A stretch of 64,000 nt of DNA from Lewinellaceae bacterium (GTDB lineage Bacteria > Bacteroidota > Bacteroidia > Chitinophagales > Saprospiraceae): contig JACJYH010000003.1 in NCBI GenBank assembly GCA_020636195.1, forward strand, positions 1 through 64,000. Reading direction: 5' to 3'. The position numbers were made by a program, and so were the translations under genes. Shown piece by piece: positions 1-8,936 of this stretch (positions within the stretch are counted from its first letter, which is position 1; every line of letters starts with the position of its first letter). Under the pieces are notes generated by a model. That model made no database searches. It saw only the letters and a program-made list of their open reading frames with translations, and was not told the origin of the DNA.

Positions 1-1612
1 CTTTCTGAGCACCTTTTGTTTTTCTTGGCTTGGTTAAATAATATAAGCCTAAAACCATGTCTTGTGATGGTAATGTAACAGGTGATCCATCCTGTGGGTT
101 AAGCATATTGTGTGCTGAAAGCATCAATATTTGAGCTTCCAAAATAGCTGCATGTCCCAACGGAACGTGAACTGCCATCTGGTCACCATCAAAATCCGCG
201 TTGAAAGCACCACACACCAAAGGGTGAAGTTGTATAGCTTTACCCTCTATCAACCTAGGTTGAAATGCTTGAATAGACAAACGGTGCAAAGTAGGAGCTC
301 TGTTCAATAAAACAGGGTGTCCTTTCAATATATTTTCTAAAATTTCCCAAATAACCGGGTCCTTCTTGTCAACTAATTTCTTTGCTGATTTTACTGTTTT
401 TACAACGCCTCTTTCAATTAATTTCTTGATGATAAAAGGCTTAAATAATTCTGCTGCCATTCCCTTAGGAAGACCGCACTCATGCAAGAGTAATGTTGGA
501 CCAACCACAATTACACTTCTTCCAGAGTAATCAACCCTTTTTCCTAAGAGATTCTGACGGAATCGTCCTTGCTTTCCTTTTAATACATCACTCAAGGATT
601 TCAAAGACCTACCACCTTCAGCTTTAACAGCATTTGATTTTCTTGAGTTATCAAAAAGTGAATCCACTGCTTCTTGAAGCATCCTTTTTTCATTTCTCAA
701 GATTACTTCAGGGGCTTTGATTTCCAATAATCTCTTCAACCTGTTATTCCTTATAATTACCCTTCTATAAAGGTCATTTAAGTCAGAGCTCGCAAATCTA
801 CCTCCATCCAATGGAACCAATGGTCTCAATTCAGGTGGTGTGACTGGTAGATATTGAATGATTGTCCACTCAGGTCTGTTTTCAGAAGATTCAAGACCTG
901 ATCTGAAAGCTTCAACAACTCTTAGTCTCTTTAGTGCCTCTGATTTTCTTTGCTGGGAAGTTTCGTTAGCTGCTTGATGACGTAATTCAAATGATAATTC
1001 ATCAAGGTCAATTCTCTCTAATAAGTCTTGAATGGCTTCAGCTCCCATTTTGGCAATAAACTTATTGGGGTCAGTGTTCTCCAATAATTGATTGTCCTTT
1101 GGCAAAGCTTCTACAATATCAAAATACTCTTCTTCCGAAAGCAATTCATGCTTTTCAATGTCTGAACCTTTGATGCCCGGTTGAATGACGACATACCTTT
1201 CGTAATAAATGATAGACTCTAATTTCTTAGAAGAATATCCTAAAAGATAACCTATTTTGTTAGGAAGTGATTTGAAAAACCAAATATGAACCACAGGAAC
1301 AACAAGCTTGATGTGTCCCATACGTTCTCTTCTTACTTTCTTCTCAGTAACTTCCACCCCGCAACGGTCACAAACGATGCCTCGATAACGAATACGTTTA
1401 TACTTTCCGCAACCACATTCGTAATCCTTCACAGGACCGAATATCCTTTCGCAGAATAAACCGTCTCTTTCCGGTTTGTATGATCTATAATTGATGGTTT
1501 CAGGTTTCAAAACTTCACCATATGATCTCTCCAAAATCTCATCTGGAGAACTTAAACTGATAGTGATTGATTCGAAACCCTTTGTTGGTTTAACTCCCTT
1601 TTTCTTAAGCAT
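1..1612 (-). CDS. rpoC: DNA-directed RNA polymerase subunit beta' (5' part, cut by window edge)
   Basis: Encodes the N-terminal 537 residues of the RNA polymerase clamp and active-site subunit; the rest lies beyond base 1. The start is the ATG at 1610-1612 (protein begins MLKKKGVKPTKGFESI). The N-terminal zinc-binding cysteines are visible around residues 65-90 (CGCGKYKR then CDRCG). The catalytic magnesium loop NADFDGDQM lies at residues 471-479, with D473, D475 and D477 as metal ligands. It starts 32 bases after the rpoB stop, so the two are co-transcribed. The frame is open to the window edge with no anomaly. Identification is certain. Confidence 0.98.
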   Translation of the reverse strand, partial: MLKKKGVKPTKGFESITISLSSPDEILERSYGEVLKPETINYRSYKPERDGLFCERIFGPVKDYECGCGKYKRIRYRGIVCDRCGVEVTEKKVRRERMGHIKLVVPVVHIWFFKSLPNKIGYLLGYSSKKLESIIYYERYVVIQPGIKGSDIEKHELLSEEEYFDIVEALPKDNQLLENTDPNKFIAKMGAEAIQDLLERIDLDELSFELRHQAANETSQQRKSEALKRLRVVEAFRSGLESSENRPEWTIIQYLPVTPPELRPLVPLDGGRFASSDLNDLYRRVIIRNNRLKRLLEIKAPEVILRNEKRMLQEAVDSLFDNSRKSNAVKAEGGRSLKSLSDVLKGKQGRFRQNLLGKRVDYSGRSVIVVGPTLLLHECGLPKGMAAELFKPFIIKKLIERGVVKTVKSAKKLVDKKDPVIWEILENILKGHPVLLNRAPTLHRLSIQAFQPRLIEGKAIQLHPLVCGAFNADFDGDQMAVHVPLGHAAILEAQILMLSAHNMLNPQDGSPVTLPSQDMVLGLYYLTKPRKTKGAQK

Positions 1613-1644
1613 GAATAATTATTATCTAGGTTGTTAAATATTTA

Positions 1645-4600
1645 TTAATCAAATTTTATGTCTAATGCAAGACCTCTCAATTCATGAACCAATACATTGA
1701 ATGATTCAGGAATATTGGAATCAGGGATATTATCACCTTTGACAATGGCCTCATATGCTTTAGCCCTACCTATGATGTCATCTGACTTGATTGTCAACAA
1801 CTCTCGAAGGATATTAGCAGCGCCATACGCTTCAAGTGCCCAAACTTCCATTTCACCGAATCTCTGACCTCCAAATTGTGCTTTACCACCAAGAGGTTGC
1901 TGTGTAATGAGTGAATATGGCCCAATGGATCTTGCATGCATTTTGTCATCCACCATGTGGGACAGTTTCAACATATAGATGACACCAACTGTCGCCTGCT
2001 GATGGAATCTGTCGCCAGTTTCTCCATCATAAAGATATGTCTGTCCGTAAGCCGGCAAACCTGCTTTCTCGATATAGGCTTCAATTTCATCAAGACTGGC
2101 ACCGTCAAAAATTGGAGTCGCAAATTTTACTCCTAAATTCTTTCCTGCCCATCCCAATACTGTCTCAAATATCTGACCCAAGTTCATCCTTGATGGTACA
2201 CCTAGTGGATTCAAAACGATATCTACAGGAGTTCCATCCTCTAAGAAAGGCATGTCTTCTTGACGAACGATTCTAGAAACGATACCCTTATTTCCGTGAC
2301 GTCCGGCCAACTTATCACCAACCTTCAATTTTCGCTTTTTGGCAAGATATACTTTGGCTAGTTTCAATACTCCTGCCGGTAATTCGTCACCAATGCTGAG
2401 ATTGAATTTCTCCCTCTTGTATCTACCAAGTTCTTCGTTGACCTTAATGCTATAATTGTGTAAAAGTCTAGCAATGACGTCATTTGTAGAGCTATCTTTT
2501 GTCCATCCTGAGTAATCAACTTGGGAATAATCCAACTCTTTAAATACTTTGGAGGCAAATACAGTCCCTTTTGGAATCAACTCTTCATTGTAAATACTTC
2601 TAACTCCTTCAGATACTTTACCATCCAAGAAGGTCATCAACTTATCAACCAAAATGGTTTTCAGTTCATTGATGTTGATAGCATGGTTTTCATCCAATTT
2701 ATTGATGAGTTCCTTTTCCTGAACTTTTTGGTCTTTGTCCTTTTTGGCTCTAGCAAACAGCTGCTTATCAATGACGATACCCGTAGTGGATGGAGAAGCT
2801 TTCAAAGAAGCATCTTTCACATCACCAGCTTTGTCACCAAAAATGGCTCTTAAAAGTTTTTCTTCCGGTGTTGGATCTGATTCACCCTTAGGTGTGATTT
2901 TACCAATTAAAATATCGCCTTCTTTAACCCAGGCACCAATCCTGATGATTCCATTTTCATCAAGATCCTTTGTGGCTTCTTCGCTCACATTTGGGATATC
3001 ATTGGTAAATTCTTCTTCACCCAACTTTGTATCCCTTACATCGATCTCATAACTTTCGATATGTAATGACGTAAAAATATCTTCCTTCAGAACTCTTTCA
3101 GAAATTACGATGGCATCTTCAAAATTATACCCTTTCCAAGGCATGAAAGCCACTTGAAGGTTTTGACCAAGGGCCAATTCTCCATTTTCAGTAGCGTAAC
3201 CTTCGCAGAGTAAACTTCCCTTCTTCACCCTTTGACCTTTGCTAACAATAGGTTTCAGATTGATACAAGATCCTTGGTTAGTTCTTACGAATTTGGCCAG
3301 CTTATAGGTCTTGATATTGTCATCAAATGTAACCAACATTTCTTCTTCAGACTTATCATATCTGATGATGATTTCATTGGCATCCACATATTCTACAACA
3401 CCTTCGCCTTCAGCATTGATCAACATATTTGAATCTTCCGCAACCTTGGATTCCAATCCTGTACCTACAATTGGTGCTTTTGGCTTCACAAGAGGAAGGG
3501 CCTGACGCTGCATGTTGGAACCCATCAAGGCTCTGTTAGCATCATCATTTTCCAAAAATGGAATCAATGAAGCAGACACACCTACAATCTGGTTAGGTGC
3601 GATGTCCATATACTCTAATTCCTCAGCAGTCAATACCGGGAATTCACCATGTTCTCTTGATTTTATTCTATCTGATACAAAAGCTCCTTCTTCGGTAATC
3701 AATGCGTTGGCTTGCGCAATTCTTCTATAATCTTCAGCTTCCGCAGAGAGATATTGAATATTACCGGACATATCAACTTTTCCTTCCAATACCTTTCTGT
3801 ATGGAGTCTCCAAGAAACCCATTTTGTTAACCTTAGCATGGACGCATAAAGTGGAAATCAAACCGATATTTGGTCCTTCCGGTGTTTCTATCGTACACAA
3901 TCTACCATAGTGAGAATAGTGAACGTCCCTTACCTCAAAACCCGCTCTTTCTCTCGATAAACCTCCTGGTCCTAATGCTGAAATTCTCCTTTTGTGGGTG
4001 ATTTCAGATAATGGATTTGTTTGGTCTAGGAATTGAGATAATTGGCTAGTTCCGAAAAATGAGTTAATGACTGATGAAAGCGTTCTTGCATTGATCAAAT
4101 CAATTGGTGTAAAGACTTCATTGTCCCTTACATTCATACGCTCTCTGATCGTTCTTGTCATACGAGCCAATCCTACACCAAATTGAGCATAGAGCTGTTC
4201 TCCAACAGTTCTAACGCGTCTATTTGCAAGGTGGTCGATGTCATCCAACTCCGCTTTTTGGTTTACAAGGATTACAAGGTATTTAACAATAGAAATAATG
4301 TCTTCTTTGGTCAATACTAAAGTATCTTTACTAATATCCAAAGAAAGTTTTCTATTGATTTTGTATCTACCTACTTCGCCAAGGTTATATCTTTTATCAG
4401 AGAAAAATAATTTGTCAATAATTCCTCTTGCTGTTTCTTCGTCTGGTGGATCTGTCCCTCTTAATTGACGATAGATTTGGGTGACCGCTTCTACTTCACT
4501 TGATGCAGGATCTTTTTGTAAAGTATTATAGATAATGGTATAATCTTCTTCCAAATCTTCCTTCTGAAGGATGATGGTATCTACACCTTCTTCTATGATC

Positions 4601-5463
4601 AATTCAATATTTTCCTCATCTAAAATCACATCTCTTTCCAAGATGATTTCATTTCTCTCTAAAGTGACAACTTCACCTGTATCTTCATCCACAAAATCTT
4701 CGGACCATTTTCTAAGTACTCTTGCGGCAAGTTTCCTCCCAATGGCATTCTTTAATGATTTTTTATCAGAAGGTATTTCTTCTGAAAGTCCAAACAGATT
4801 AAGGATGTCTCTATCAGAATCGAAACCAATAGCTCTAAGCAATGTGGTAACAGGAAACTTCTTCTTTCTGTCGATGTAAGCGTACATTACAGAATTGATA
4901 TCGGTAGCAAATTCCATCCATGCTCCTTTAAAAGGAATCACTCTTGCAGAGAATATCTTCGTACCATTAGGGTGGAATGTCTGACTAAAAAATACACCTG
5001 GCGATCTATGTAATTGCGAAACCACGACACGTTCTGCGCCATTGATCATAAACGTACCCTTATTTGTCATGTAAGGGATGTTGCCAAGAAATACATCTTG
5101 TACAATCGTTTGAAAATCAACGTGTTCTTCATCATTACATGACAATCGTAGACGTGCCTTTAATGGAACTGAATACGTCAAACCACGTTGCATACATTCT
5201 TCAATAGAATATCTTGGTGGGTCAATGTAATAATCTAAAAACTCTAGTGTAAATATACTTCTAGCATCGGAAATGGGAAAGTTCTCTTGAAAGACTCTAT
5301 AAAGTCCTTCATTACCTCTATTTTCAGGGGTAGTTTCTAACTGAAAAAACTCCTGAAATGATTTAATTTGAATTTCAAGGAGATCAGGGTATTGATTTTC
5401 TAATTTAGTTTTGCCGAAATTTACTCTTTTTTCAGCAGAAGATACGACTCCGTTTAATGACAT
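1645..5463 (-). CDS. rpoB: DNA-directed RNA polymerase subunit beta
   Basis: Catalytic beta subunit of RNA polymerase, 1272 residues, the usual length in Bacteroidota. Recognisable stretches are the rifampicin-pocket region (FFGTSQLSQFLDQTNPLSE, then HKRRISALGPGGLSRERAG), the KPKAPIVGTGLE segment, and the C-terminal clamp segment GGKAQFGGQRFGEMEVWALE. It follows rplL after a 170-base gap holding two hairpins, and is followed closely by rpoC, the standard rplKAJL-rpoBC layout. It starts at ATG 5461-5463. Nothing in the sequence suggests truncation or transfer. The LSQFLDQTNPLSE pocket looks ordinary, so no resistance substitution is evident by eye. Confidence 0.98.
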   Translation of the reverse strand: MSLNGVVSSAEKRVNFGKTKLENQYPDLLEIQIKSFQEFFQLETTPENRGNEGLYRVFQENFPISDARSIFTLEFLDYYIDPPRYSIEECMQRGLTYSVPLKARLRLSCNDEEHVDFQTIVQDVFLGNIPYMTNKGTFMINGAERVVVSQLHRSPGVFFSQTFHPNGTKIFSARVIPFKGAWMEFATDINSVMYAYIDRKKKFPVTTLLRAIGFDSDRDILNLFGLSEEIPSDKKSLKNAIGRKLAARVLRKWSEDFVDEDTGEVVTLERNEIILERDVILDEENIELIIEEGVDTIILQKEDLEEDYTIIYNTLQKDPASSEVEAVTQIYRQLRGTDPPDEETARGIIDKLFFSDKRYNLGEVGRYKINRKLSLDISKDTLVLTKEDIISIVKYLVILVNQKAELDDIDHLANRRVRTVGEQLYAQFGVGLARMTRTIRERMNVRDNEVFTPIDLINARTLSSVINSFFGTSQLSQFLDQTNPLSEITHKRRISALGPGGLSRERAGFEVRDVHYSHYGRLCTIETPEGPNIGLISTLCVHAKVNKMGFLETPYRKVLEGKVDMSGNIQYLSAEAEDYRRIAQANALITEEGAFVSDRIKSREHGEFPVLTAEELEYMDIAPNQIVGVSASLIPFLENDDANRALMGSNMQRQALPLVKPKAPIVGTGLESKVAEDSNMLINAEGEGVVEYVDANEIIIRYDKSEEEMLVTFDDNIKTYKLAKFVRTNQGSCINLKPIVSKGQRVKKGSLLCEGYATENGELALGQNLQVAFMPWKGYNFEDAIVISERVLKEDIFTSLHIESYEIDVRDTKLGEEEFTNDIPNVSEEATKDLDENGIIRIGAWVKEGDILIGKITPKGESDPTPEEKLLRAIFGDKAGDVKDASLKASPSTTGIVIDKQLFARAKKDKDQKVQEKELINKLDENHAININELKTILVDKLMTFLDGKVSEGVRSIYNEELIPKGTVFASKVFKELDYSQVDYSGWTKDSSTNDVIARLLHNYSIKVNEELGRYKREKFNLSIGDELPAGVLKLAKVYLAKKRKLKVGDKLAGRHGNKGIVSRIVRQEDMPFLEDGTPVDIVLNPLGVPSRMNLGQIFETVLGWAGKNLGVKFATPIFDGASLDEIEAYIEKAGLPAYGQTYLYDGETGDRFHQQATVGVIYMLKLSHMVDDKMHARSIGPYSLITQQPLGGKAQFGGQRFGEMEVWALEAYGAANILRELLTIKSDDIIGRAKAYEAIVKGDNIPDSNIPESFNVLVHELRGLALDIKFD

Positions 5464-5546
5464 ACTATAAGATATTTGTTATCGTAATCTGATATAATAA
5501 TTCTCAACTCGCTCAGCTGAGAATGAATTTCTACTTAATGACAATA

Positions 5547-5576
5547 GCTTAACCCAGTCTAAGGACTAGGTTAAGC
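5547..5576 (-). terminator. Hairpin in rplL-rpoB gap, candidate attenuator
   Basis: GCTTAACC pairs with GGTTAAGC, and an inner AGTC/GACT stem extends it. No strong U-tract follows on the minus strand, so partial termination or RNA processing is more likely than full termination. This position between ribosomal-protein and polymerase genes is where attenuation or RNase processing occurs in other bacteria. Confidence 0.5.
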
Positions 5577-5595
5577 CAGATATCATCCATTTTTG

Positions 5596-5617
5596 GGACT
5601 TATATCTGCATAAGTCC
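5596..5617 (-). terminator. Second hairpin just after rplL stop
   Basis: GGACTTAT and ATAAGTCC form a perfect 8-bp stem with a 6-base loop. It starts 16 bases after the rplL stop codon and is followed on the minus strand by CAAAAATGG. It is probably a weak terminator or mRNA 3'-end stabiliser for the ribosomal-protein transcript. Confidence 0.5.
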
Positions 5618-5633
5618 TTCAAAACTAAAATGC

Positions 5634-6020
5634 TTACTTAAGCTCTACAGAAGCTCCAGCACCTTCTAAGGTTGCCTTCATAGATTCTGCGTCTGCCTTA
5701 GAAGCGCCAGTTTTCAATACAGATGGTGCTGCATCTACTAGATCTTTTGCTTCTTTTAGACCAATGTTAAGAATAGTTTTCACCTCCTTAACGATGGCTA
5801 ATTTATTTGCTCCAGCTGAAGTAAGATGTACGTCAAACTCAGTTTTCTCTGCTGGTGCTTCATCAGCGCCTGCACCACCGCCAGCAGGTCCTGCTGCTAC
5901 GGCAACTGCTGCTGCAGCCGGTTCGATACCATACTCATCTTTAAGAATCTGAGCAAGCTCATTGACTTCTTTTACTGTTAAGTTTACAAGTTGTTCTGCA
6001 AACGATTTTAAATCTGCCAT
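5634..6020 (-). CDS. rplL: 50S ribosomal protein L7/L12
   Basis: Stalk protein that recruits the translational GTPases, 128 residues. It shows the N-terminal dimerisation helices (residues 1-30), an alanine/glycine-rich hinge (about 35-55) and the conserved C-terminal factor-binding domain with GLKEAKDLVDAAP. It follows rplJ after 105 bases; the two products form the L10-(L12)n stalk complex. Start ATG 6018-6020 matches the family start MADLK. Length and domain order are canonical. Confidence 0.98.
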   Translation of the reverse strand: MADLKSFAEQLVNLTVKEVNELAQILKDEYGIEPAAAAVAVAAGPAGGGAGADEAPAEKTEFDVHLTSAGANKLAIVKEVKTILNIGLKEAKDLVDAAPSVLKTGASKADAESMKATLEGAGASVELK

Positions 6021-6089
6021 AATGAATGGATTAAAAATTTTAATAAATAATTTCGTTAATGTTGGAAGCTATAACGTAACATTTAAAAT

Positions 6090-6118
6090 TTTCCGGAAAT
6101 ACAATAACCAGCCGGAAA
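6090..6118 (-). terminator. Hairpin in rplJ-rplL gap
   Basis: TTTCCGG and CCGGAAA form a 7-bp stem with a 15-base loop, followed on the minus strand by ATTTTAAATG. It is weak. It may be a processing or attenuation site setting the L12 to L10 ratio; that role is inference. Confidence 0.3.
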
Positions 6119-6125
6119 TCTGATT

Positions 6126-6647
6126 TTATCTTTCTTCTAAAGTCTTTAGAATACCAGCAATTTTAGCGCCACCTGATTTAAGACCGCTAATAACATTTTT
6201 AGCAGGTGATTGAAGTAAACCTATAATTTCGCCAACAAGCTCACCTTTAGATTTCAACTTGATCAATATTTCCAATTGGTCATCACCATAAAAAACATCG
6301 GAATCTATGTAAGCAGCTTTCAATTCCGGCTTACTTGCTTTTCCTCTGAATTCTTTTATAATAGTTGCAGGAAGCTTTGAGTCATGAGAAAAAATGATCG
6401 TACTTTGCCCCTTCAATGCATCAAATATGGCACTAAAATTTCTACTTTCGTCCAACTGATCCATTGCTTTCTTTGCAAGGGTATTCTTCACCATCTTGAT
6501 CTCAACTCCTTTCTCGAAGCACGTTCTTCTCAATTTATTGATCTTCTCCACAGTCAATGTAGATGCATCAGTAACATAGAAGAAACTTGTATTCTCGAAT
6601 TTATCCTTTAACTCTTGTATTAATATTCCTTTATCTGATTTTAACAT
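6126..6647 (-). CDS. rplJ: 50S ribosomal protein L10
   Basis: Base of the ribosomal stalk, binding 23S rRNA and L7/L12 dimers; 173 residues. The N-terminal part has the family pattern (KGILIQELKDKFENTSFFYV, then a KMVKNTLAKKA segment near residues 55-66). The C-terminal helix that binds L12 ends in LKTLEER. It lies 21 bases after rplA and before rplL in the same operon. In other bacteria L10-L12 represses its own mRNA leader; no such element was identified here. Confidence 0.97.
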   Translation of the reverse strand: MLKSDKGILIQELKDKFENTSFFYVTDASTLTVEKINKLRRTCFEKGVEIKMVKNTLAKKAMDQLDESRNFSAIFDALKGQSTIIFSHDSKLPATIIKEFRGKASKPELKAAYIDSDVFYGDDQLEILIKLKSKGELVGEIIGLLQSPAKNVISGLKSGGAKIAGILKTLEER

Positions 6648-6668
6648 GATCTCTGATTTAAATTAGGG

Positions 6669-7361
6669 TTACTTAATGGATTTAGAATCAACAGAAATAC
6701 CCGGGCTCATAGTGCTAGCCATGCTGATGGACTTCATATAAACACCCTTAGCAGTAGATGGCTTCATCTTCTCGAGAGTAGAAATGAGTTCTTGTGCATT
6801 CTCAGCTATTTTTTCTGGGGTAAATGACACTCTACCTATCGGTGAATGAACTATTCCATATTTATCCACTCTGAAAGCAATCTTACCGGCCTTTACTTCT
6901 TCTACTGCAGCCCCAACGTTTAATGTAACTGTTCCTGTCTTAGGGTTTGGCATCAAACCTCTTGGTCCTAAGATTCGACCAATTTGACCAATTTTTGCCA
7001 TTACATTTGGAGTAGCAATGATCACATCCACATCTGTCCAACCTTGTTGAATTTTGGTAATGTACTCATCTAAACCTACGAAATCTGCTCCTGCATCTTT
7101 TGCTTCACTTTCCTTATCAGGTGTACAAAGCACCAATACTTTTTTCACCTTTCCTGTTCCATGAGGTAAGGTTACTGTACCTCTGATAGCTTGATCCGCT
7201 TTTCTTGGATCCACGCCTAATCTTACATGTAAATCTACAGAAGCATCAAATTTTGCAATATTGACCACTTTGACCAATTCTGAAGCTTCTTTTAGGGTGT
7301 AAGATTTCGAAGGGTCAACCTTCTCATTTGCGATTTTGCGCTTTTTACTTACTTTTGACAT
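6669..7361 (-). CDS. rplA: 50S ribosomal protein L1
   Basis: L1 stalk protein that moves deacylated tRNA out of the E site; 230 residues, normal for the family. The segment GRILGPRGLMPNPKTGTV near residues 130-147 is the L1 signature, and FRVDKYGIVHSPIGRVSF follows it. The gene lies between rplK (62 bases upstream) and rplJ (21 bases downstream) in the same operon. Start ATG 7359-7361. No anomaly seen. Confidence 0.98.
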   Translation of the reverse strand: MSKVSKKRKIANEKVDPSKSYTLKEASELVKVVNIAKFDASVDLHVRLGVDPRKADQAIRGTVTLPHGTGKVKKVLVLCTPDKESEAKDAGADFVGLDEYITKIQQGWTDVDVIIATPNVMAKIGQIGRILGPRGLMPNPKTGTVTLNVGAAVEEVKAGKIAFRVDKYGIVHSPIGRVSFTPEKIAENAQELISTLEKMKPSTAKGVYMKSISMASTMSPGISVDSKSIK

Positions 7362-7423
7362 AAAAAAAATGTTTTAGGTAATGTCGCCAAGGAATCTATC
7401 CAATGGCTCCCTGATTAATAAAA

Positions 7424-7885
7424 TTAATTTTCTATTTTGCTTTCACCCTTCAATGGTGATTCACCTGAAATGGTGATTCCCATACTACGAGCTGTTCCGG
7501 CAACCATAGACATGGCGCTTTCTATAGTAAACGCATTAAGGTCTTTCATTTTAATTTCCGCAATATCTTTGACTTGAGCCCAAGATACTGAACCTACCTT
7601 ATTTCTATTAGGTTGTGCCGAACCACTTTTTAACTTTGCTAACTCCAGTAATTGGATTGCAGCTGGTGGAGTCTTGATAACGAAATCAAAAGATTTATCT
7701 TTATATACTGTAATCACAACTGGAAGTAACTTCCCCATTTGGTCTTGAGACTCAGCATTAAATCTTTTGCAAAATTCCATGATGTTCAATCCTTTGGAAC
7801 CCAAAGCAGGTCCTACCGGAGGTGCCGGGTTAGCCTGACCTCCCTTCACTTGGAGCTTTACGTATGTTTGAATTTCTTTTGCCAT
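7424..7885 (-). CDS. rplK: 50S ribosomal protein L11
   Basis: Component of the GTPase-associated centre, 153 residues, slightly longer than the usual 141-147 because of a short C-terminal tail (SGESPLKGESKIEN). The N-terminal domain has the conserved proline-rich face (QANPAPPVGPALGSKGLNI) and the C-terminal domain carries the rRNA-binding GTARSMGI segment. It is 71 bases from nusG and 62 from rplA, as in most bacteria. Confidence 0.98.
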   Translation of the reverse strand: MAKEIQTYVKLQVKGGQANPAPPVGPALGSKGLNIMEFCKRFNAESQDQMGKLLPVVITVYKDKSFDFVIKTPPAAIQLLELAKLKSGSAQPNRNKVGSVSWAQVKDIAEIKMKDLNAFTIESAMSMVAGTARSMGITISGESPLKGESKIEN

Positions 7886-7956
7886 TTTTTAATACTTTAT
7901 GATACTAATGATTTTATGACCTTAGGGAAGCATTGAGAAAATACTAAGATCAAATA

Positions 7957-8505
7957 TTATGATTGTTTTTCGACTTGCATATAATTGAGTTCCACTTCTG
8001 TCCCTCTTCCAAAAATTTTAACGATCACCACCAATTTCTTTTTGTCTTCATTGACTTCTTTGACATCCCCAACAAAATCATTGAAAGGGCCATCAATAAT
8101 TTTCACTGTTTCCCCTACCAAGAATGGTTCAATCATGGCAGCTGAAACTTCTTGTGAATCGTCCAATTTTCCAAGCATTCTATTTGCTTCAGCTGTGCTC
8201 ATGGGAATAGGATGATTTTTTCCAAGAAAATGAATCACGTTGACAACATTCGAAATAGTAGAAACAACTTCTGCTGAAAAGCTTTCAGAAACAGCTTCAA
8301 CTAATATATATCCGGGTAAGATATTTCTTTCGAGAATAACTTTCTTACCATTTCTAATTTTATAAACTTTTTCAGATGGTACTAACACTTGTGTGACAAT
8401 ATTGTCCCAGTTATTTCTTTGTATTTCGAGCTCTATACGCTCTTTGATACTTTTCTCTTTACCGCTGACTACACGGAGTGAATACCACTTTTTTGACTCA
8501 GACAT
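7957..8505 (-). CDS. nusG: Transcription termination/antitermination protein NusG
   Basis: RNA polymerase elongation factor that couples transcription to translation and Rho; 182 residues. An N-terminal NGN domain (KKWYSLRVVSGKEKSIKERI at the start; LPGYILVEA near residues 63-71) is followed by a KOW domain (VGETVKIIDGPFNDFVGDV). It overlaps no neighbour and starts 8 bases after the secE stop, so the two are translated from one message. Length and domain order are canonical. Confidence 0.97.
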   Translation of the reverse strand: MSESKKWYSLRVVSGKEKSIKERIELEIQRNNWDNIVTQVLVPSEKVYKIRNGKKVILERNILPGYILVEAVSESFSAEVVSTISNVVNVIHFLGKNHPIPMSTAEANRMLGKLDDSQEVSAAMIEPFLVGETVKIIDGPFNDFVGDVKEVNEDKKKLVVIVKIFGRGTEVELNYMQVEKQS

Positions 8506-8513
8506 TTAATTGA

Positions 8514-8705
8514 TTAATTTATGCCATATATGAGTGAAAGAACATTTTTGGCTACTAGGTCAAATAAGAAGATAATACTAGCTAATATAAATGTAGCCAC
8601 GAAAACCAACTTTGCATTTGAAATCAACTCAGGCCAAGTGGGCCATGTGACGTGATGAACCAATTCGTCATAACTTTCTTGAAGGTATAGTTTGATATTC
8701 TCCAT
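8514..8705 (-). CDS. secE: Preprotein translocase subunit SecE
   Basis: Small clamp subunit of the SecYEG protein-conducting channel in the inner membrane; 63 residues. It is the single-span form: an amphipathic cytoplasmic helix containing HHVTWPTWPELISNAKLVF, the conserved TWP motif, then one transmembrane helix (VATFILASIIFLFDLVAK). It lies between tRNA-Trp and nusG, the position it holds across bacteria, which supports the call for so short a gene. Confidence 0.95.
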   Translation of the reverse strand: MENIKLYLQESYDELVHHVTWPTWPELISNAKLVFVATFILASIIFLFDLVAKNVLSLIYGIN

Positions 8706-8747
8706 CTTTTATTTATTTATATGACTATTTAATGTTTATAAAAAATG

Positions 8748-8820
8748 CAGGGGAGACAGGGCTCGAACCTGCGACCTACGGTTTTGGAGACCGCCACTCT
8801 ACCAATTGAGCTACTCCCCT
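8748..8820 (-). tRNA. tRNA-Trp (anticodon CCA)
   Basis: Seventy-three bases. The acceptor arms AGGGGAG/CTCCCCT pair fully, the T arm is GCAGG-TTCGAGC-CCTGT, and the anticodon loop is CTCCAAA with anticodon CCA. The discriminator is G and the terminal CCA is not encoded. It lies between tuf and secE and is part of that transcript. Confidence 0.96.
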
Positions 8821-8936
8821 ATTTAGATTTGCGGTTATTAATAAAACAAACACAAAAAGAAAAATTAAGTATCCTAAAATGGACACTTAATTTTTCATAT
8901 ATTGTATATCAATTAACTAAAGCTATCTTCAATTAA

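Noticed and set aside
8745..8936. Plus-strand open frame of 63 codons
   Set aside because: It is antisense to tRNA-Trp and has no protein features.
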